Origin: CAVZGO01 sp963774935
Lineage (GTDB): Bacteria > Chloroflexota > Anaerolineae > Anaerolineales > UBA4823
Assembly: GCA_963774935.1 (NCBI GenBank)
Contig: CAVZGO010000013.1
Span: 1-64,000 of the forward strand
Length of the DNA stretch: 64,000 bases
Direction: 5' to 3'
Position numbers and translations under genes: made by a program. A model generated the notes under the pieces. It was given only the letters and a program-made list of their open reading frames with translations, was not told the DNA's origin and did no database searches. Numbering within the stretch: the stretch's first letter is position 1; every line of letters starts with the position of its first letter. Below are positions 52,184 through 62,234 of the stretch, in pieces.

Positions 52184-52957
52184 ATGAAGGATACAGTACG
52201 ACAAATATTGGTGATAATCAGTGTGATTGCAACGATCATCGTTAATACGCTGGCAAACACACTGCCGCTGAATGGCTTGAACACAGGGGAGATCTCGGAC
52301 CGCTTCCAGGTTTATTTCGTCCCGGCAGGATACGTATTCTCAATCTGGGGGCTAATCTATATCGGCCTGATCGCCTATGCCGTTTTTCAAGCATTGCCCG
52401 CCCAACGCGAGAATCCCCGGCTGAGAAAAACTGGCTACCTTGTGGCAGCCAGTGGACTGGCGAATATCACCTGGCTGTTTTTATGGCATTACGAACAGTT
52501 TTCATACACCCTGATCGCCATGCTGGCTTTGTTCGGTTTGCTGATCGCGATTTACCTGCGACTTGGCACGAATATCACGCCAGTCTCTACGGCTGAGACC
52601 TGGGCAGTACGTGTACCCTTCTCCATCTACCTGGGCTGGATTACTGTCGCTACTGTTGCAAATGTGACCCAACTGTTGTATTATCTTAACTGGGATGGGT
52701 TTGGCATTCGTCCGGAGATTTGGATGATGATTGTTCTGGCAGCAGTCTATGCCATCGCTGCGCTTGTCAGCCTGAGGCGGCGTGATGTAGCCTTTGTTGC
52801 GGTAATCTTATGGGCACTGGCAGGCATCTCACTTAAACACGCGGATGTGCCGGCAGTGGCTATTCCCACCTGGATCACCTTCGGGCTGGTTGTCCTGACA
52901 TTGATCATTGCATTCATCACCAAGCGACCTGGCCAGAAAATGGAGTCTCAAGTATGA
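52184..52957 (+). CDS. TspO/MBR-like tryptophan-rich membrane protein
   Basis: A 257-residue membrane protein with seven to eight hydrophobic helices. The start (NTLANTLPLNG) and PAGYVFSIWGLIYIGL (about residues 47-62) are typical of tryptophan-rich sensory proteins, the TspO family, in an extended form. TspO homologs bind tetrapyrroles and respond to light and oxygen. ATG follows AAAAAGGAGGA. It overlaps the next gene by 4 bases. Confidence 0.85.
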   Translation: MKDTVRQILVIISVIATIIVNTLANTLPLNGLNTGEISDRFQVYFVPAGYVFSIWGLIYIGLIAYAVFQALPAQRENPRLRKTGYLVAASGLANITWLFLWHYEQFSYTLIAMLALFGLLIAIYLRLGTNITPVSTAETWAVRVPFSIYLGWITVATVANVTQLLYYLNWDGFGIRPEIWMMIVLAAVYAIAALVSLRRRDVAFVAVILWALAGISLKHADVPAVAIPTWITFGLVVLTLIIAFITKRPGQKMESQV

Positions 52958-53920
52958 CGAAACGAAAACGGCGGGCATTACTGGCAGGTATAGCAGCGAT
53001 TCCTTTGCTCATAGCAGCAGTTCCATTTCTCATTCCGGTGCCCCCGCTAGAAAATACGCGCCCTGCACAGGAGCTTGCTGACGCTGACAGCCAGTTTATC
53101 AACATCAATGGATTGGACATCCATGTGAAAACGATAGGGGAGGGTGAGCCGGTATTCTTGCTGCTGCATGGATTTGCCTCCAGCCTCTACTCATGGAATC
53201 AGGTGGTCGAGCCACTCAGCCGGATCGGGAAGGTGATTGTCTATGATCGGCCTGCCTTTGGGCTCAGCGAGCGACCGCTTGAAGTGGGAAGGGCAAAATC
53301 CCTATAGGATGCAGGCACAGGTTGATCTGGTCATCGGGCTGCTGGATTACTTTGAGGTAGAGCAGGCAATCTTGATCGGCAATTCTGCCGGTGGTGCGAT
53401 ATCCATGCAAGCCGCACTGGAACACCCTGAGCGAGTCAGCGAGCTGGTGTTGGTCGACCCGGCGGTGTACAGCAGCGGCGGTGTCCCGAGTTGGGTGCGC
53501 CCGCTGCTTGCCACACCTCAGATGCGCCATCTCGGACCGCTATTTGTGCGCCAGATAAAATCGCGCGGGCTAAAGCTGCTCGAAATGGCATGGCACGACC
53601 CTGAAAAACTGCAGCCTGAAATGGCCAAGCTTTTCCAGAAACCGCTTGAGGTGGACAATTGGGATAAAGCCCTGTGGGAATTCAGCCTGGCAAGCCAGAA
53701 ATCAAACCTGGTAGAACAACTGGATTCACTCACTTTGCCGGTACTGGTCATCACAGGAGACGACGACCGTATTGTGCCAACCGCAGACAGCATTCGCCTG
53801 GCAGGTGAGCTACCGAATGCCCGGTTGGTCGTAGTTAAAGAGGCTGGTCATGTGCCCCACGAAGAACAACCCGCAGCGTTCATGGCTGCCCTTCAGGACT
53901 TTTTGAATAAATCACAGTGA
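52954..53920 (+). pseudogene. Alpha/beta hydrolase with membrane anchor, one frameshift
   Basis: About 321 residues. An N-terminal hydrophobic anchor (LLAGIAAIPLLIAAVPFLI) is followed by LLLHGFASSLYSWNQV and YDRPAFGLSERPLE. The frame then changes and continues WEGQNPYRMQAQVDL. A surplus A at 53282-53283 (GAAG for GAG) explains it. The nucleophile elbow is GNSAGG, the acid ITGDDDRIVP and the His AGHVPHEE. It is related to MhpC/haloalkane-dehalogenase-like hydrolases. Its ATG overlaps the TspO stop. The substrate is unknown. Confidence 0.85.
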
Positions 53921-53951
53921 TCAAAGATTTTTAGGATCAAAAAGGAATCAA

Positions 53952-54462
53952 ATGCCACAAGTCACACTTAACACCCCAGCACCAGACTTTGCCCTGCCCT
54001 AATTTCGAAGGTAAGCTTGTCCGGCTTTCCGATTTTTGTGGGCAGTCGAACGTACTGCTTGTCTTCAACCGTGGATTTACCTGACCATTCTGTCAGGCGC
54101 ATATGGCGCAGTTGCGCCAGGATTATGATGAATTTCAAAAGCGGGGGACGCAGATCATTGTGGCAGGCCCCGAGGGTGCCGATGCGTTCAAAGCCTACTG
54201 GCGTAAGCACGGTTTACCATTCATTGGCTTGCCTGACCCAAAAGGCAGCGTACTCAAACTTTACGGTCAGCAGGTAAATCTCTTCAAGCTCGGGCGTTTG
54301 CCTGCCCAGGTGGTCGTAGATAAATCTGGCAGAGTACGCCTGGTACATTACGGGAAATCGATGTCCGATATCCCAGAAAACAGCGAAATTCTGATGCTGC
54401 TTGACCGGCTGAACGCTGAGTCTTCCCAAATCGAAAACACCTTTACTGTACCAACGATCTAA
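53952..54462 (+). pseudogene. Redoxin (AhpC/TSA family) with in-frame TGA at the active site; candidate selenoprotein
   Basis: About 169 residues. ATG 53952 reads VTLNTPAPDFALP. A surplus C at 53997-53999 shifts the frame, which continues NFEGKLVRLSDFCG. At 54082-54084 the codon is TGA in FNRGFT-x-PFCQAHMAQL, where related redoxins have Cys-x-x-Cys. Reading through gives a complete C-terminal domain to 54462. The TGA cannot be explained by the insertion, because the frame is the same on both sides. It would encode selenocysteine 44, giving a UxxC site, if the organism has the Sec machinery; otherwise it is a base error for TGC/TGT. It is last in the photolyase operon. Confidence 0.7.
54085..54119 (+). 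other. Candidate bacterial SECIS hairpin
   Basis: TGGCGC (54104-54109) pairs with GCGCCA (54114-54119) around the loop AGTT, whose second base is G. The loop centre is about 26 bases after the TGA. A stem of 4 or more pairs, a small loop with an early G and a distance of roughly 16-37 bases are the known requirements of bacterial SECIS elements. An alternative pairing uses GGCGCA (54096-54101) with TGCGCC (54113-54118). Confidence 0.5.
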
Positions 54463-54518
54463 AAAACGAGCTTCTATGCACTAAGAATAAATGATTGACC
54501 AAGATCGACGTTAAAGTA

Positions 54519-54547
54519 TTGATTTTGCTCATAAGGCAGGCTATAAT
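54519..54547 (+). promoter_or_regulatory. Promoter of the DeoR/sugar operon
   Basis: TTGATT (54519-54524) and TATAAT (54542-54547) have a 17-base spacer. It is followed by the palindromic GATCATGATC, a plausible site for autoregulation. The DeoR-family gene begins 31 bases after the -10. Confidence 0.65.
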
Positions 54548-54578
54548 ATGATTGATCATGATCGTATCCTGACCGAAT

Positions 54579-55352
54579 ATGAGCGATTACATTTCTTCCA
54601 CCGACAGGCAAAATCAAATACTTGACCTGCTGGCGCGCAATCAGCGCATCACGATCGCGGACCTGTGCAATAAGTTTTCAATCAGCGAAGCCACTGCACG
54701 ACGGGATTTAAGCAGCCTGGCTGAAATTGGAAAGCTCCAACGGGTGCACGGCGGGGCAATTTCACTTACTCAGGCACCACCCGAGCCACCTATCCTTTTA
54801 CGTGAAAACGAACAGCAAAACGAAAAAAAGCGCATCGGCATTGCAGCAGCCACGCTGGTCAAGGATGGCGAGACTGTGTTCCTCGGCTCGGGCACCACAG
54901 TGCTGGAGGTGGCGCGCAGCCTGCGCCAGCATACAGGGCTCACCATCATTACCAACTCCCTGCCGGTGCTGAATACACTCTCAGGAGTACCGGAACTATC
55001 GATCATCGCCCTGGGAGGCGAACTTCGCAGCAGCGAGCTTTCGTTCATCGGCCATATCACCGAGCAGTCGCTGCGCGAGGTCAATGCTGACCGGGTGATC
55101 ATGGGCATCCATGCCATCAGCCTGGAAAGTGGGCTGACCAACGATTATCTACCCGAAACCATGACCGACCGGGCTATCCTGCGAGCTGGCCGGGAGGTAA
55201 TCATCGTCGCCGACCACACCAAATGCGGAGTCGTTTCGACAGCTTTTGTTGCTCCACTGACAAGCATGCACAAGCTGGTAACTGATGATCAGACACCCGG
55301 CAAGTTCAGCACTGCCCTGCGTAAGCTTGGGATAGAAGTGATCACAGCTTAA
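54579..55352 (+). CDS. DeoR/GlpR-family repressor
   Basis: A 257-residue regulator. The N-terminal helix-turn-helix (RQNQILDLLARNQRITIADL with ATARRDL in the recognition helix) is followed by the DeoR sensor domain (VFLGSGTTVLEVAR, ITNSLPVL, GGELRSSELSFIG). DeoR proteins usually sense phosphorylated sugars. It directly precedes a sugar ABC transporter and a GH4 glycosidase, which it very probably controls. Confidence 0.93.
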   Translation: MSDYISSTDRQNQILDLLARNQRITIADLCNKFSISEATARRDLSSLAEIGKLQRVHGGAISLTQAPPEPPILLRENEQQNEKKRIGIAAATLVKDGETVFLGSGTTVLEVARSLRQHTGLTIITNSLPVLNTLSGVPELSIIALGGELRSSELSFIGHITEQSLREVNADRVIMGIHAISLESGLTNDYLPETMTDRAILRAGREVIIVADHTKCGVVSTAFVAPLTSMHKLVTDDQTPGKFSTALRKLGIEVITA

Positions 55353-55405
55353 ATCATCAAGATAACATCATTTTCAAAACCAAACACCAATTGAAAGGAG
55401 AGGTC

Positions 55406-56734
55406 ATGACTAAGAAATTCCTAACCATTCTGAGCCTGATCATTCTGGCAACCCTGCTGCTGGCTGCTTGCGGCGGTGGGACAACCACTGAGGCGACAGC
55501 GCCAGCAGAAGGTGAATCCGCAGCCGGGACCGGCGAGAAGGCCGTCGTCCGCATGTGGGTGCACACCAACAACGCTTTCATTGCCGGTTATGATGCCCTG
55601 ATCGCTGCTTATGAGAGCGAACACCCTGACGTAGACATCCAACTGGAAAACTTCGATTACGAGCTGTACCTGCAAACACTCCAGACTGCCATGCCTGCCG
55701 GTGAAGAGGCAGATATCATCCAGCTATTTGGCACCTGGACTTCGCAGTATTACGAGCGGCTTGCCCCGGTGCCTGCAGAGGTTATGACATTGGAACAGGC
55801 ACAGCAAACTTTCTACGCCGCACCAATTGGCGGATTCATTGTAGACGGGGTGCTGTATGGCTTTCCACAGGAATTCAACATGGAATATGGCGGCGTACTG
55901 GTGAATAAGACCAAGTTCGAAGCTGCTGGTCTAACCTTCCCGCCACAGTGGCAGACTCTCGAAGATGTGATATCGGACGCCAAGGCGCTCACCCAGGTGG
56001 ATGACAGCGGGATGCAGAGCGTGGCAGGATTTCACTTCACCTCTGCCGACCCGAGCTGGGCATCTTTCCTGGCGGGCATCAAACAGCGCGGCGGCGATTA
56101 CTGGAATGCCGATCAGACCGGGTTCACTTTTAACACCCCGGAGGCACACGCCCAACTGCAATCAATGATGGACGCGGTTGCGGCAGGTGTCGTCGACCCC
56201 ATCGTATTCAATGACACCACGAACTTTGTCATCGATGCCTTCTTCCAGAGCAAGGTTGGCATCGGTTACATCGGCGCCTGGGCAATCGCTGAAGGCAATA
56301 CCAACTTTCCTGATTTCACCGATGAGTGGGATTACGTTTATCTGCCGGCAGTTCAAGGCGACCCGGTGTTCGTGGCTGACTCGGGCTGGGGGCTGACCGT
56401 CTCGCCGAACAGCAAGCACCAGGACATCGCCTGGGATTTCATCAAGTATGCCACCACCGACCCGGCAAATGCCACACAATTTAATATAGCCAGCGGCACC
56501 ATTCCAGCCATGCCAGCCGTAGCCGAATCGGCAGAGATTGCGGCGGCGATGCCATGGGTTCCGAAAGCGCTGGCGATCCTGCCTTTCGGTCAGTACATGG
56601 GCAACATGCCCGATCGGGATCTGGTGATGTATGAGATCATCTACCCGCACATCCTGAATGCGCTGCAAGGTGTGGAGACGATTGACCAGGCTTTGGAAGC
56701 GATTGACAGCGAAGCGAACTCGACCTTCAAATGA
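55406..56734 (+). CDS. Sugar ABC transporter substrate-binding lipoprotein (SBP_bac_1 type)
   Basis: A 442-residue extracellular binding protein. The signal peptide ends LLLAACGGG, so Cys22 would be lipidated. The fold is MalE-type: VVRMWVHTNNAFIAGYDALI, DIIQLFGTWTSQYYERL, and VSPNSKHQDIAWDFIKYATT. ATG 55406 follows AAAGGAG. It belongs to the CUT1 class, which carries oligosaccharides and glycosides. A hairpin separates it from the permease genes. Confidence 0.92.
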   Translation: MTKKFLTILSLIILATLLLAACGGGTTTEATAPAEGESAAGTGEKAVVRMWVHTNNAFIAGYDALIAAYESEHPDVDIQLENFDYELYLQTLQTAMPAGEEADIIQLFGTWTSQYYERLAPVPAEVMTLEQAQQTFYAAPIGGFIVDGVLYGFPQEFNMEYGGVLVNKTKFEAAGLTFPPQWQTLEDVISDAKALTQVDDSGMQSVAGFHFTSADPSWASFLAGIKQRGGDYWNADQTGFTFNTPEAHAQLQSMMDAVAAGVVDPIVFNDTTNFVIDAFFQSKVGIGYIGAWAIAEGNTNFPDFTDEWDYVYLPAVQGDPVFVADSGWGLTVSPNSKHQDIAWDFIKYATTDPANATQFNIASGTIPAMPAVAESAEIAAAMPWVPKALAILPFGQYMGNMPDRDLVMYEIIYPHILNALQGVETIDQALEAIDSEANSTFK

Positions 56735-56767
56735 AAAATCGGGGCGTGCAATGCACGCCCCGATTTT
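56735..56767 (+). terminator. Hairpin after the sugar-binding protein gene
   Basis: AAAATCGGGGCGTGCA (56735-56750) pairs perfectly with TGCACGCCCCGATTTT (56752-56767) and is followed by ATT. It begins directly after the stop codon. It is probably a partial terminator that also stabilises the upstream mRNA, giving excess binding protein. Confidence 0.7.
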
Positions 56768-56816
56768 ATTAACCAAAACATACCTTTACTGATAAGCCTG
56801 ACGATGCAGGTATTCA

Positions 56817-57791
56817 ATGGAACGGGCTGAGCAGCAATCAAAGAAATCCAGAAGCGGCCTGGCCTCCGCCAAGCGGCGCTTTGTGGCGAGCATTACCATC
56901 CCGCTGCTGCTTTACGAGATGCTGGGCATATTTATCCTCGGCTGGGCGTTCATCTTGATGTTTTTTGATTACAGCCCGGGACGGGTTGGCGGGCCAATCC
57001 TCGGCCTGGGAGGCAGCAATCCGTTCATCTGGGTGGATAACTTCAAAGAGATGATCTGGGGCAGCTCCGTCGAAGCGAACCTGTTTCGCGTGAGCCTGCG
57101 CAATACGCTGATTTTTGCCCTTGTTATTCTGCCGCTCAACCTGGCGATTACCTTGACGCTTGCCTGGCTGCTCGAATCGATTGGCCGGCGCTTTAAGGTT
57201 TTTTACCGCACCATCTATTTCATGCCAGTCCTGACAGCATCCGTGGGCGTTGCCCTGATCTGGATGAGTATGTACGACCCGCAAGCGGGCTGGATCAACG
57301 CCATCATCCGGCAACTGGGTGGGACACCCGTGTCCTGGCTATCAGACCCGCGCGCCGGGTTTGCCGGTGTCTCAGTGGCAATGTGGGCGGTCATCCTGGC
57401 ATACCTGTGGCAGGATTACGGCTACAACATGGTTATTTTCATCGCCGCGCTGCAGGGCATCCCGGATGAGATCAGGGATGCAGCCTTGATCGACGGCGCC
57501 AACCAATGGCAAGCCTTTATCAAGGTGACGCTGCCGCTCATCCGCCCCACCTTCCTGTTCGTGTGTGTGATGACCATGCTTTCTTCGTTTCAGGTCTTCG
57601 ATATCATCCAGGTGATGACCAACGGCGACCCGAACAACCAGACGCAGGTGCTGATGCTCGACATCTACAAGAACGCCTTCCGCTACCAGAATATGGGTTG
57701 GGCGGCAGCCGAATCCTTCGTCCTGTTCCTGATCATCATGGGTGTAACCATCTTCCAGATGCGCGTTTTGCGCACGGATTGGGAGTATTGA
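56817..57791 (+). CDS. Sugar ABC permease, MalF type
   Basis: A 324-residue inner-membrane permease with six main helices. The cytoplasmic EAA loop is visible as IRDAALIDGANQWQAFIKVTLP (key part DAALIDGANQ). It is followed after one base by its partner permease. The associated ATPase is not encoded in the window, as is common in CUT1 systems that share one ATPase. Confidence 0.92.
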   Translation: MERAEQQSKKSRSGLASAKRRFVASITIPLLLYEMLGIFILGWAFILMFFDYSPGRVGGPILGLGGSNPFIWVDNFKEMIWGSSVEANLFRVSLRNTLIFALVILPLNLAITLTLAWLLESIGRRFKVFYRTIYFMPVLTASVGVALIWMSMYDPQAGWINAIIRQLGGTPVSWLSDPRAGFAGVSVAMWAVILAYLWQDYGYNMVIFIAALQGIPDEIRDAALIDGANQWQAFIKVTLPLIRPTFLFVCVMTMLSSFQVFDIIQVMTNGDPNNQTQVLMLDIYKNAFRYQNMGWAAAESFVLFLIIMGVTIFQMRVLRTDWEY

Positions 57792-57792
57792 T

Positions 57793-58672
57793 ATGACTGC
57801 TACGACTCCCGCTGTGCGATCTGTGCGCGACCAAAAGCCAGCTCCCTGGGGCAAGCTGATCAGCCGATTCCTGGTCTATCTCGTGTTGACGCTCGGGCTT
57901 TCTTTCACCCTGCTGCCATTCCTGATGATGATCTTGAGCTCGTTCAAAACCAACCTGGAAGTGCTGCAGGTGCCGCCCACGTTCTGGCCGCAAAATCCGA
58001 CCTTAGAAAACTACGTCAAGATAATCAATGACCCGAAGCTGCCGCTGCTGCGCTTCTACGGCAACAGCGCTTTTGTGGCGTTCTTCAATGTGAGTATCGA
58101 CGTTGTTCACCAGCTCGCTGATTGGCTACATGTTTGCCAAATTCGAGTTTCCCGGCAAGAAAATCCTCTTCGCCTGGTTCCTGACGATGATGATGATCCC
58201 AGGGCAGATCACTATGATTCCCAGCTACCTGATTCTGTCCAGACTGCATCTGATCAACTCGCTGTGGGGATTGATCATTTTCAGCGCAGTGGATGCATTC
58301 GGCATCTTCATGATGCGCCAGTTTTGCGAGACGCTGCCAAACGAATTGTCTGATGCAGCGCGCATCGACGGCGCCAGCGAATGGCAGATCTTCTGGCGCA
58401 TCATCCTGCCGCAACTGGGCGCGCCGCTGGCTACCCTGGGCATCCTGGGCTTTATGCATAGCTGGAACGCTTACCTGTGGCCAATGATCGTGCTGCAGAA
58501 GATCGAGGTGCGCACATTGCCGATTATTCTGACCTGGTACAATTCGACCCACACCGGTCAGGGAGCTATGGTGATGGCAGCCACCGTGATGATCATCGTG
58601 CCGATCCTGATCGTCTTTTTGTTCTTCCAGCGCTGGATCGTTCAGGGCTTTACCATGTCAGGGTTCAAATAG
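57793..58672 (+). pseudogene. Sugar ABC permease, MalG type, one frameshift
   Basis: About 292 residues. The first part reads to FVAFFNVS, then the frame changes and continues TLFTSSLIGYMFAKFEF. A surplus base within 58093-58102 accounts for it. The EAA loop (LSDAARIDGASEWQIFWRIILP; key part DAARIDGAS) lies after the break and is intact. It ends GFTMSGFK, a normal MalG terminus. It pairs with the MalF-type permease. Confidence 0.87.
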
Positions 58673-58731
58673 GAACGTGGCAGCAAAGGCATCATTCTCG
58701 ATATCATTTTATTGAAAGAAAGGAAAAATTC

Positions 58732-60064
58732 ATGACCAAAATAACCTTCATCGGCGCAGGCAGCCTTGGCTTTACCGCTGAGCTGGTGCGCGACATCCTC
58801 ACCTTCCCACTGCTGCAAGATGCGACCATTGCGCTCATGGATATCGATGCCGAGCGGCTCGCCTGGGCAAAACGAGGTGTAGAGAAACTGATCGAGGCAG
58901 GCAGCTACCCTGCCAGGGTGACCGCAAGCCTGGACCGTGCCGAAGCACTCAAGGACGCAGAAGTGGTTTTGACCACCATCCTGGCTGGCTCTACCGAGGT
59001 ATGGAAGCACGATATCGAGATCCCCAAGAAGTATGGCGTAGATACTAACGTGGGCGACACACGCGGCCCCAGCGGCATCTTCCGCTTCCTGCGCACTATC
59101 AACCCGATGATGGATATCGTGCGCGACATGGAGATCTACTGTCCGAACGCGGTGCTGCTCAATTACACCAACCCAATGGCGATGCTGGTCTCGGCAATCC
59201 AGAAGCAGACCTTCATCAAAGTCACCGGTTTGTGCCACTCTGTGCAAGGGACGGCGATGATGCTGGCGGAGTGGATTGGGGCGCCTTTTGACGAAATCGA
59301 TTACCTATGCGCAGGAATTAACCACCAGGCATGGTACCTGGAGTACAAGTGGAATGGCAAGGATGCCTACCCCCTGATCCATAAGGCAATTAAGGAACGT
59401 CCGGAAGTCTACAATGAAGAGCAGGTGCGCAACGAGATGTATCTGGCTCTTGGTTATTACGTCACCGAATCGAGCGGGCACAACTCCGAATACAACTGGT
59501 GGTTCCGCAAGCGCCCCGACCTGATCGAGAAATACTGCAACCATGGCACGGGCTGGAATCCCGGCGAGTATGCCTATATTCTGAAAGAATACCAGTATAA
59601 CGAAGCCACCTGGAAAGAGCAGGTCAAAGCCCGCCTGGCAGAGGCGCTGACCGATGAAGATCTGCAGCGCGGTCATGAGTACGCGGCATACATCATCAAC
59701 GCCCTGATAGGCGGTGAGATGTTCAAATTTAACGGCAATGTACGCAATACACAACTGATCACGAACCTGCCAGACGAAGCATGCGTTGAAGTGCCGGTGC
59801 TGGTGGACCGCGCCGGGTTCCACCCTATCCAGGTAGGTGCTTTGCCGCCTGAATGCGCTCTGCTCACCCAGCTCTCCAGTGGGATCGAGGAAATGGCAAT
59901 TCAAGCATCCATCACGTGGAGACCCCACCATGGTGTATCGCGCTATCTGCCATGATCCATTGACAGCAGCCGTATTATCGCTCGGTGAGATCAGGCAGAT
60001 GACCAACGAGCTGTTCGCCCAGCACAAGGACTACCTGCCGCAGTTCAAATACCATGCTGTTTGA
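58732..60064 (+). pseudogene. GH4-family glycosidase (alpha-galactosidase/glucuronidase type), one frameshift near the end
   Basis: About 443 residues. The NAD-binding motif GAGSLGF (residues 8-14), LNYTNPMAM, the metal-binding Cys168 in GLCHSVQGT and His198 in GINHQAW mark family GH4, NAD- and Mn-dependent glycosidases that act by redox elimination. CHSVQGT suits the MelA-like branch more than the 6-phospho-glucosidase branch. The frame breaks at 59917-59924 and continues GDPTMVYRAICHDPLTAAVLS to 60064. It is last of the DeoR-controlled operon and would hydrolyse the imported glycoside in the cytoplasm. Confidence 0.88.
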
Positions 60065-60133
60065 GGTGGACCAGATCATCCAGAGATAAGCTTACATTTC
60101 GTCTCCGCGTCTATACCATATTTATACCTGGTG

Positions 60134-60172
60134 AAATCATCTTCTCAATACAATGCAGAAGATGATTTTTTA
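60134..60172 (+). terminator. Rho-independent terminator of the sugar operon
   Basis: AAATCATCTTCT (60134-60145) pairs with AGAAGATGATTT (60157-60168) and is followed by a T run. It lies 70 bases past the GH4 stop. Confidence 0.85.
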
Positions 60173-60232
60173 TGCGCAAGAACGGGCGGCTTAGCATCTC
60201 GTGAAGCACAAATTAGACGATAGGAGATTACG

Positions 60233-62127
60233 ATGAAAAAGATAATCATTTTTTTGATGACGTTAATTCTGGTGATCAGCCTGAGCGCCTGCTCGGGCAG
60301 CAACCAGACATCCGTTTCGACATCTACTGATGCGCAGACCAGCGAGGTTGCGTATGTGGTGTCACAAGATACAAGCAGTGAGACAACTGAGGCTGGCAGC
60401 GCAGCCAGCACGACCGCAGATATTCAGGTCGAAAACAGCGAGACCCATGAGGATGCAGATGATTATGTCTGGGACAGCACTACGGTAATCCCAATTACCT
60501 TGAACGGCGATTCGATCAGCGTTGACGGAGCAGGAGTCAGCGTGAATGGCAGCACCGCCACCATCACATCTGCCGGGACATACAGCCTGACCGGCACCTT
60601 GAACGATGGGCAGATCATCGTCGACACTGCAGACGAAGCGGTGGTCAGGTTAATCTTGAGCGGCGTCGATCTGCACAGCTCTACCAGTGCACCCATTCTG
60701 GTCAACAATGCTGAGAAGACCATCATCGTCCTGGCAGATAACACCGATAACAGCGTTTCAGACGCAGATTCTTACGTCTTCGCAAACTCCGAAACCGACG
60801 AGCCGAATGCCGCAATCTTCAGCACGTCTGATCTTACCCTGTCCGGCAGCGGTTCACTAACGGTTAATGGAAATTACAACGATGGCATTGCCAGCAAAGA
60901 TGGCTTGATTATCGCCAGCGGAAATATCACTGTGAACGCAGTTGACGATGGCATCCGTGGAAAGGATTACCTGGTGATCGAAGACGGCGAGATCACTGTC
61001 AACGCGCAGGGCGACGGCTTGAAATCAGATAACGAGGAAGATGCTGCCAGGGGATTTGTATCCATCGATCACGGTGTCGTCAACATCAACTCCGGTGGGG
61101 ACGCGATCAGCGCTCAGACGGATGTGAGCATCAACGGCGGTCAATTCTCACTCACCAGTGGTGGAGGGAGCAGCAATTATGTCGATGAAACGCTGTCCGC
61201 CAAAGGCATCAAAGGCGATGTCGCTGTGACCATTGACGCCGGTACCTTTACCATCAACGCCGCAGACGACGCGATCCACTCGAACGGCAGTGTGGTGCTC
61301 AACGGTCGGAACATTCACGATCGCCAGCGGTGATGACGGCATGCACGCTGACACAAGCCTGGAGATCAACAATGGCGAGATCAACATCACCGCATCGTAC
61401 GAAGGGATTGAAAGCGCGGTAATTCCATTAACAACGGCGATATCGACATTACAGCCAGTGATGATGGAATCAACGTAGCCGGCGGTGTGGATGGCTCGGT
61501 ATGTGGGGCACGATGCCGAGCGGCACTATGCCGGGCGGCAGAAGCCGGGCGGCAGACCAGGTGCAGCACCTGGTCAGGATGTATTCACATATTCTGGTGA
61601 TTATTACCTGTATATCAACGGTGGGACGATCGTGGTGAATGCTGCTGGAGATGGGGTCGACGTCAACGGTGCAATTGAGATGACGGATGGTCTGGTGATC
61701 GTCCACGGTCCGACAGAGCAGATGAACGGCTCACTGGATTACGATGGCTATTTCAATATCAGCGGCGGATATCTGGTAGCGGCAGGCAGTGCCGGCATGG
61801 CACATGGCGCCCAGCCAATCCTCCAGCCAGTACTCAGCCTTGATCTACTTCAGCTCGACACTGCCGGCAGGCACGCTGGTGCACGTCCAGAACAGCGCCG
61901 GCGAAGAAATCCTGACCTTTGCACCGGTAAAGGATACCCAATCCATCGCCTTCTCCTCGCCAGATCTGGTGAATGGTGAGACCTACACCATCTTCGTGGG
62001 CGGCAGCTCAACGGGTGTGGAAACCGGCGGTCTTTATCTGGATGGTAGCTATTCCCCAGGCAGCGAGTACGCCAGCTTTACCGTGTCCGGCGTGGTGACG
62101 ATGCTCGGCAGCGGTGGAGGTCGATAA
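60233..62127 (+). pseudogene. Secreted carbohydrate-binding-type beta-rich lipoprotein, five frameshifts
   Basis: A lipoprotein (signal LSACSGS, Cys20) with a Ser/Thr-rich tether and a long right-handed repeat region. Recurrent units such as SGNITVNAVDDGIRGKDYL, DGEITVNAQGDGLKS and GVVNINSGGDAIS resemble the carbohydrate-binding domain-containing family (DUF4353). The frame changes near 61306, 61419-61427, 61495-61505, about 61545-61560 and about 61795-61805, each time by one extra base. Joined, it ends in a domain with ALIYFSSTLPAGTLVHVQNS and SGVVTMLGSGGGR, about 625 residues. It is probably a cell-surface protein. Its repetitive sequence may have favoured errors. Confidence 0.7.
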
Positions 62128-62234
62128 CATCCGTAACATAACAACTGAGTTAGTTGCTATCTCCGTGGATGGTTTGGGTGATTTGTCCCCGCACCATCCA
62201 CTGGCTCTGTTTCGTGTGCAGTTATAATGAAGCT

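Noticed and set aside
54082..54084. Redoxin TGA as an ordinary nonsense mutation
   Set aside because: It falls exactly on the active-site Cys codon, with an intact downstream frame and a suitable hairpin. A base-calling error remains possible and is stated in the finding.
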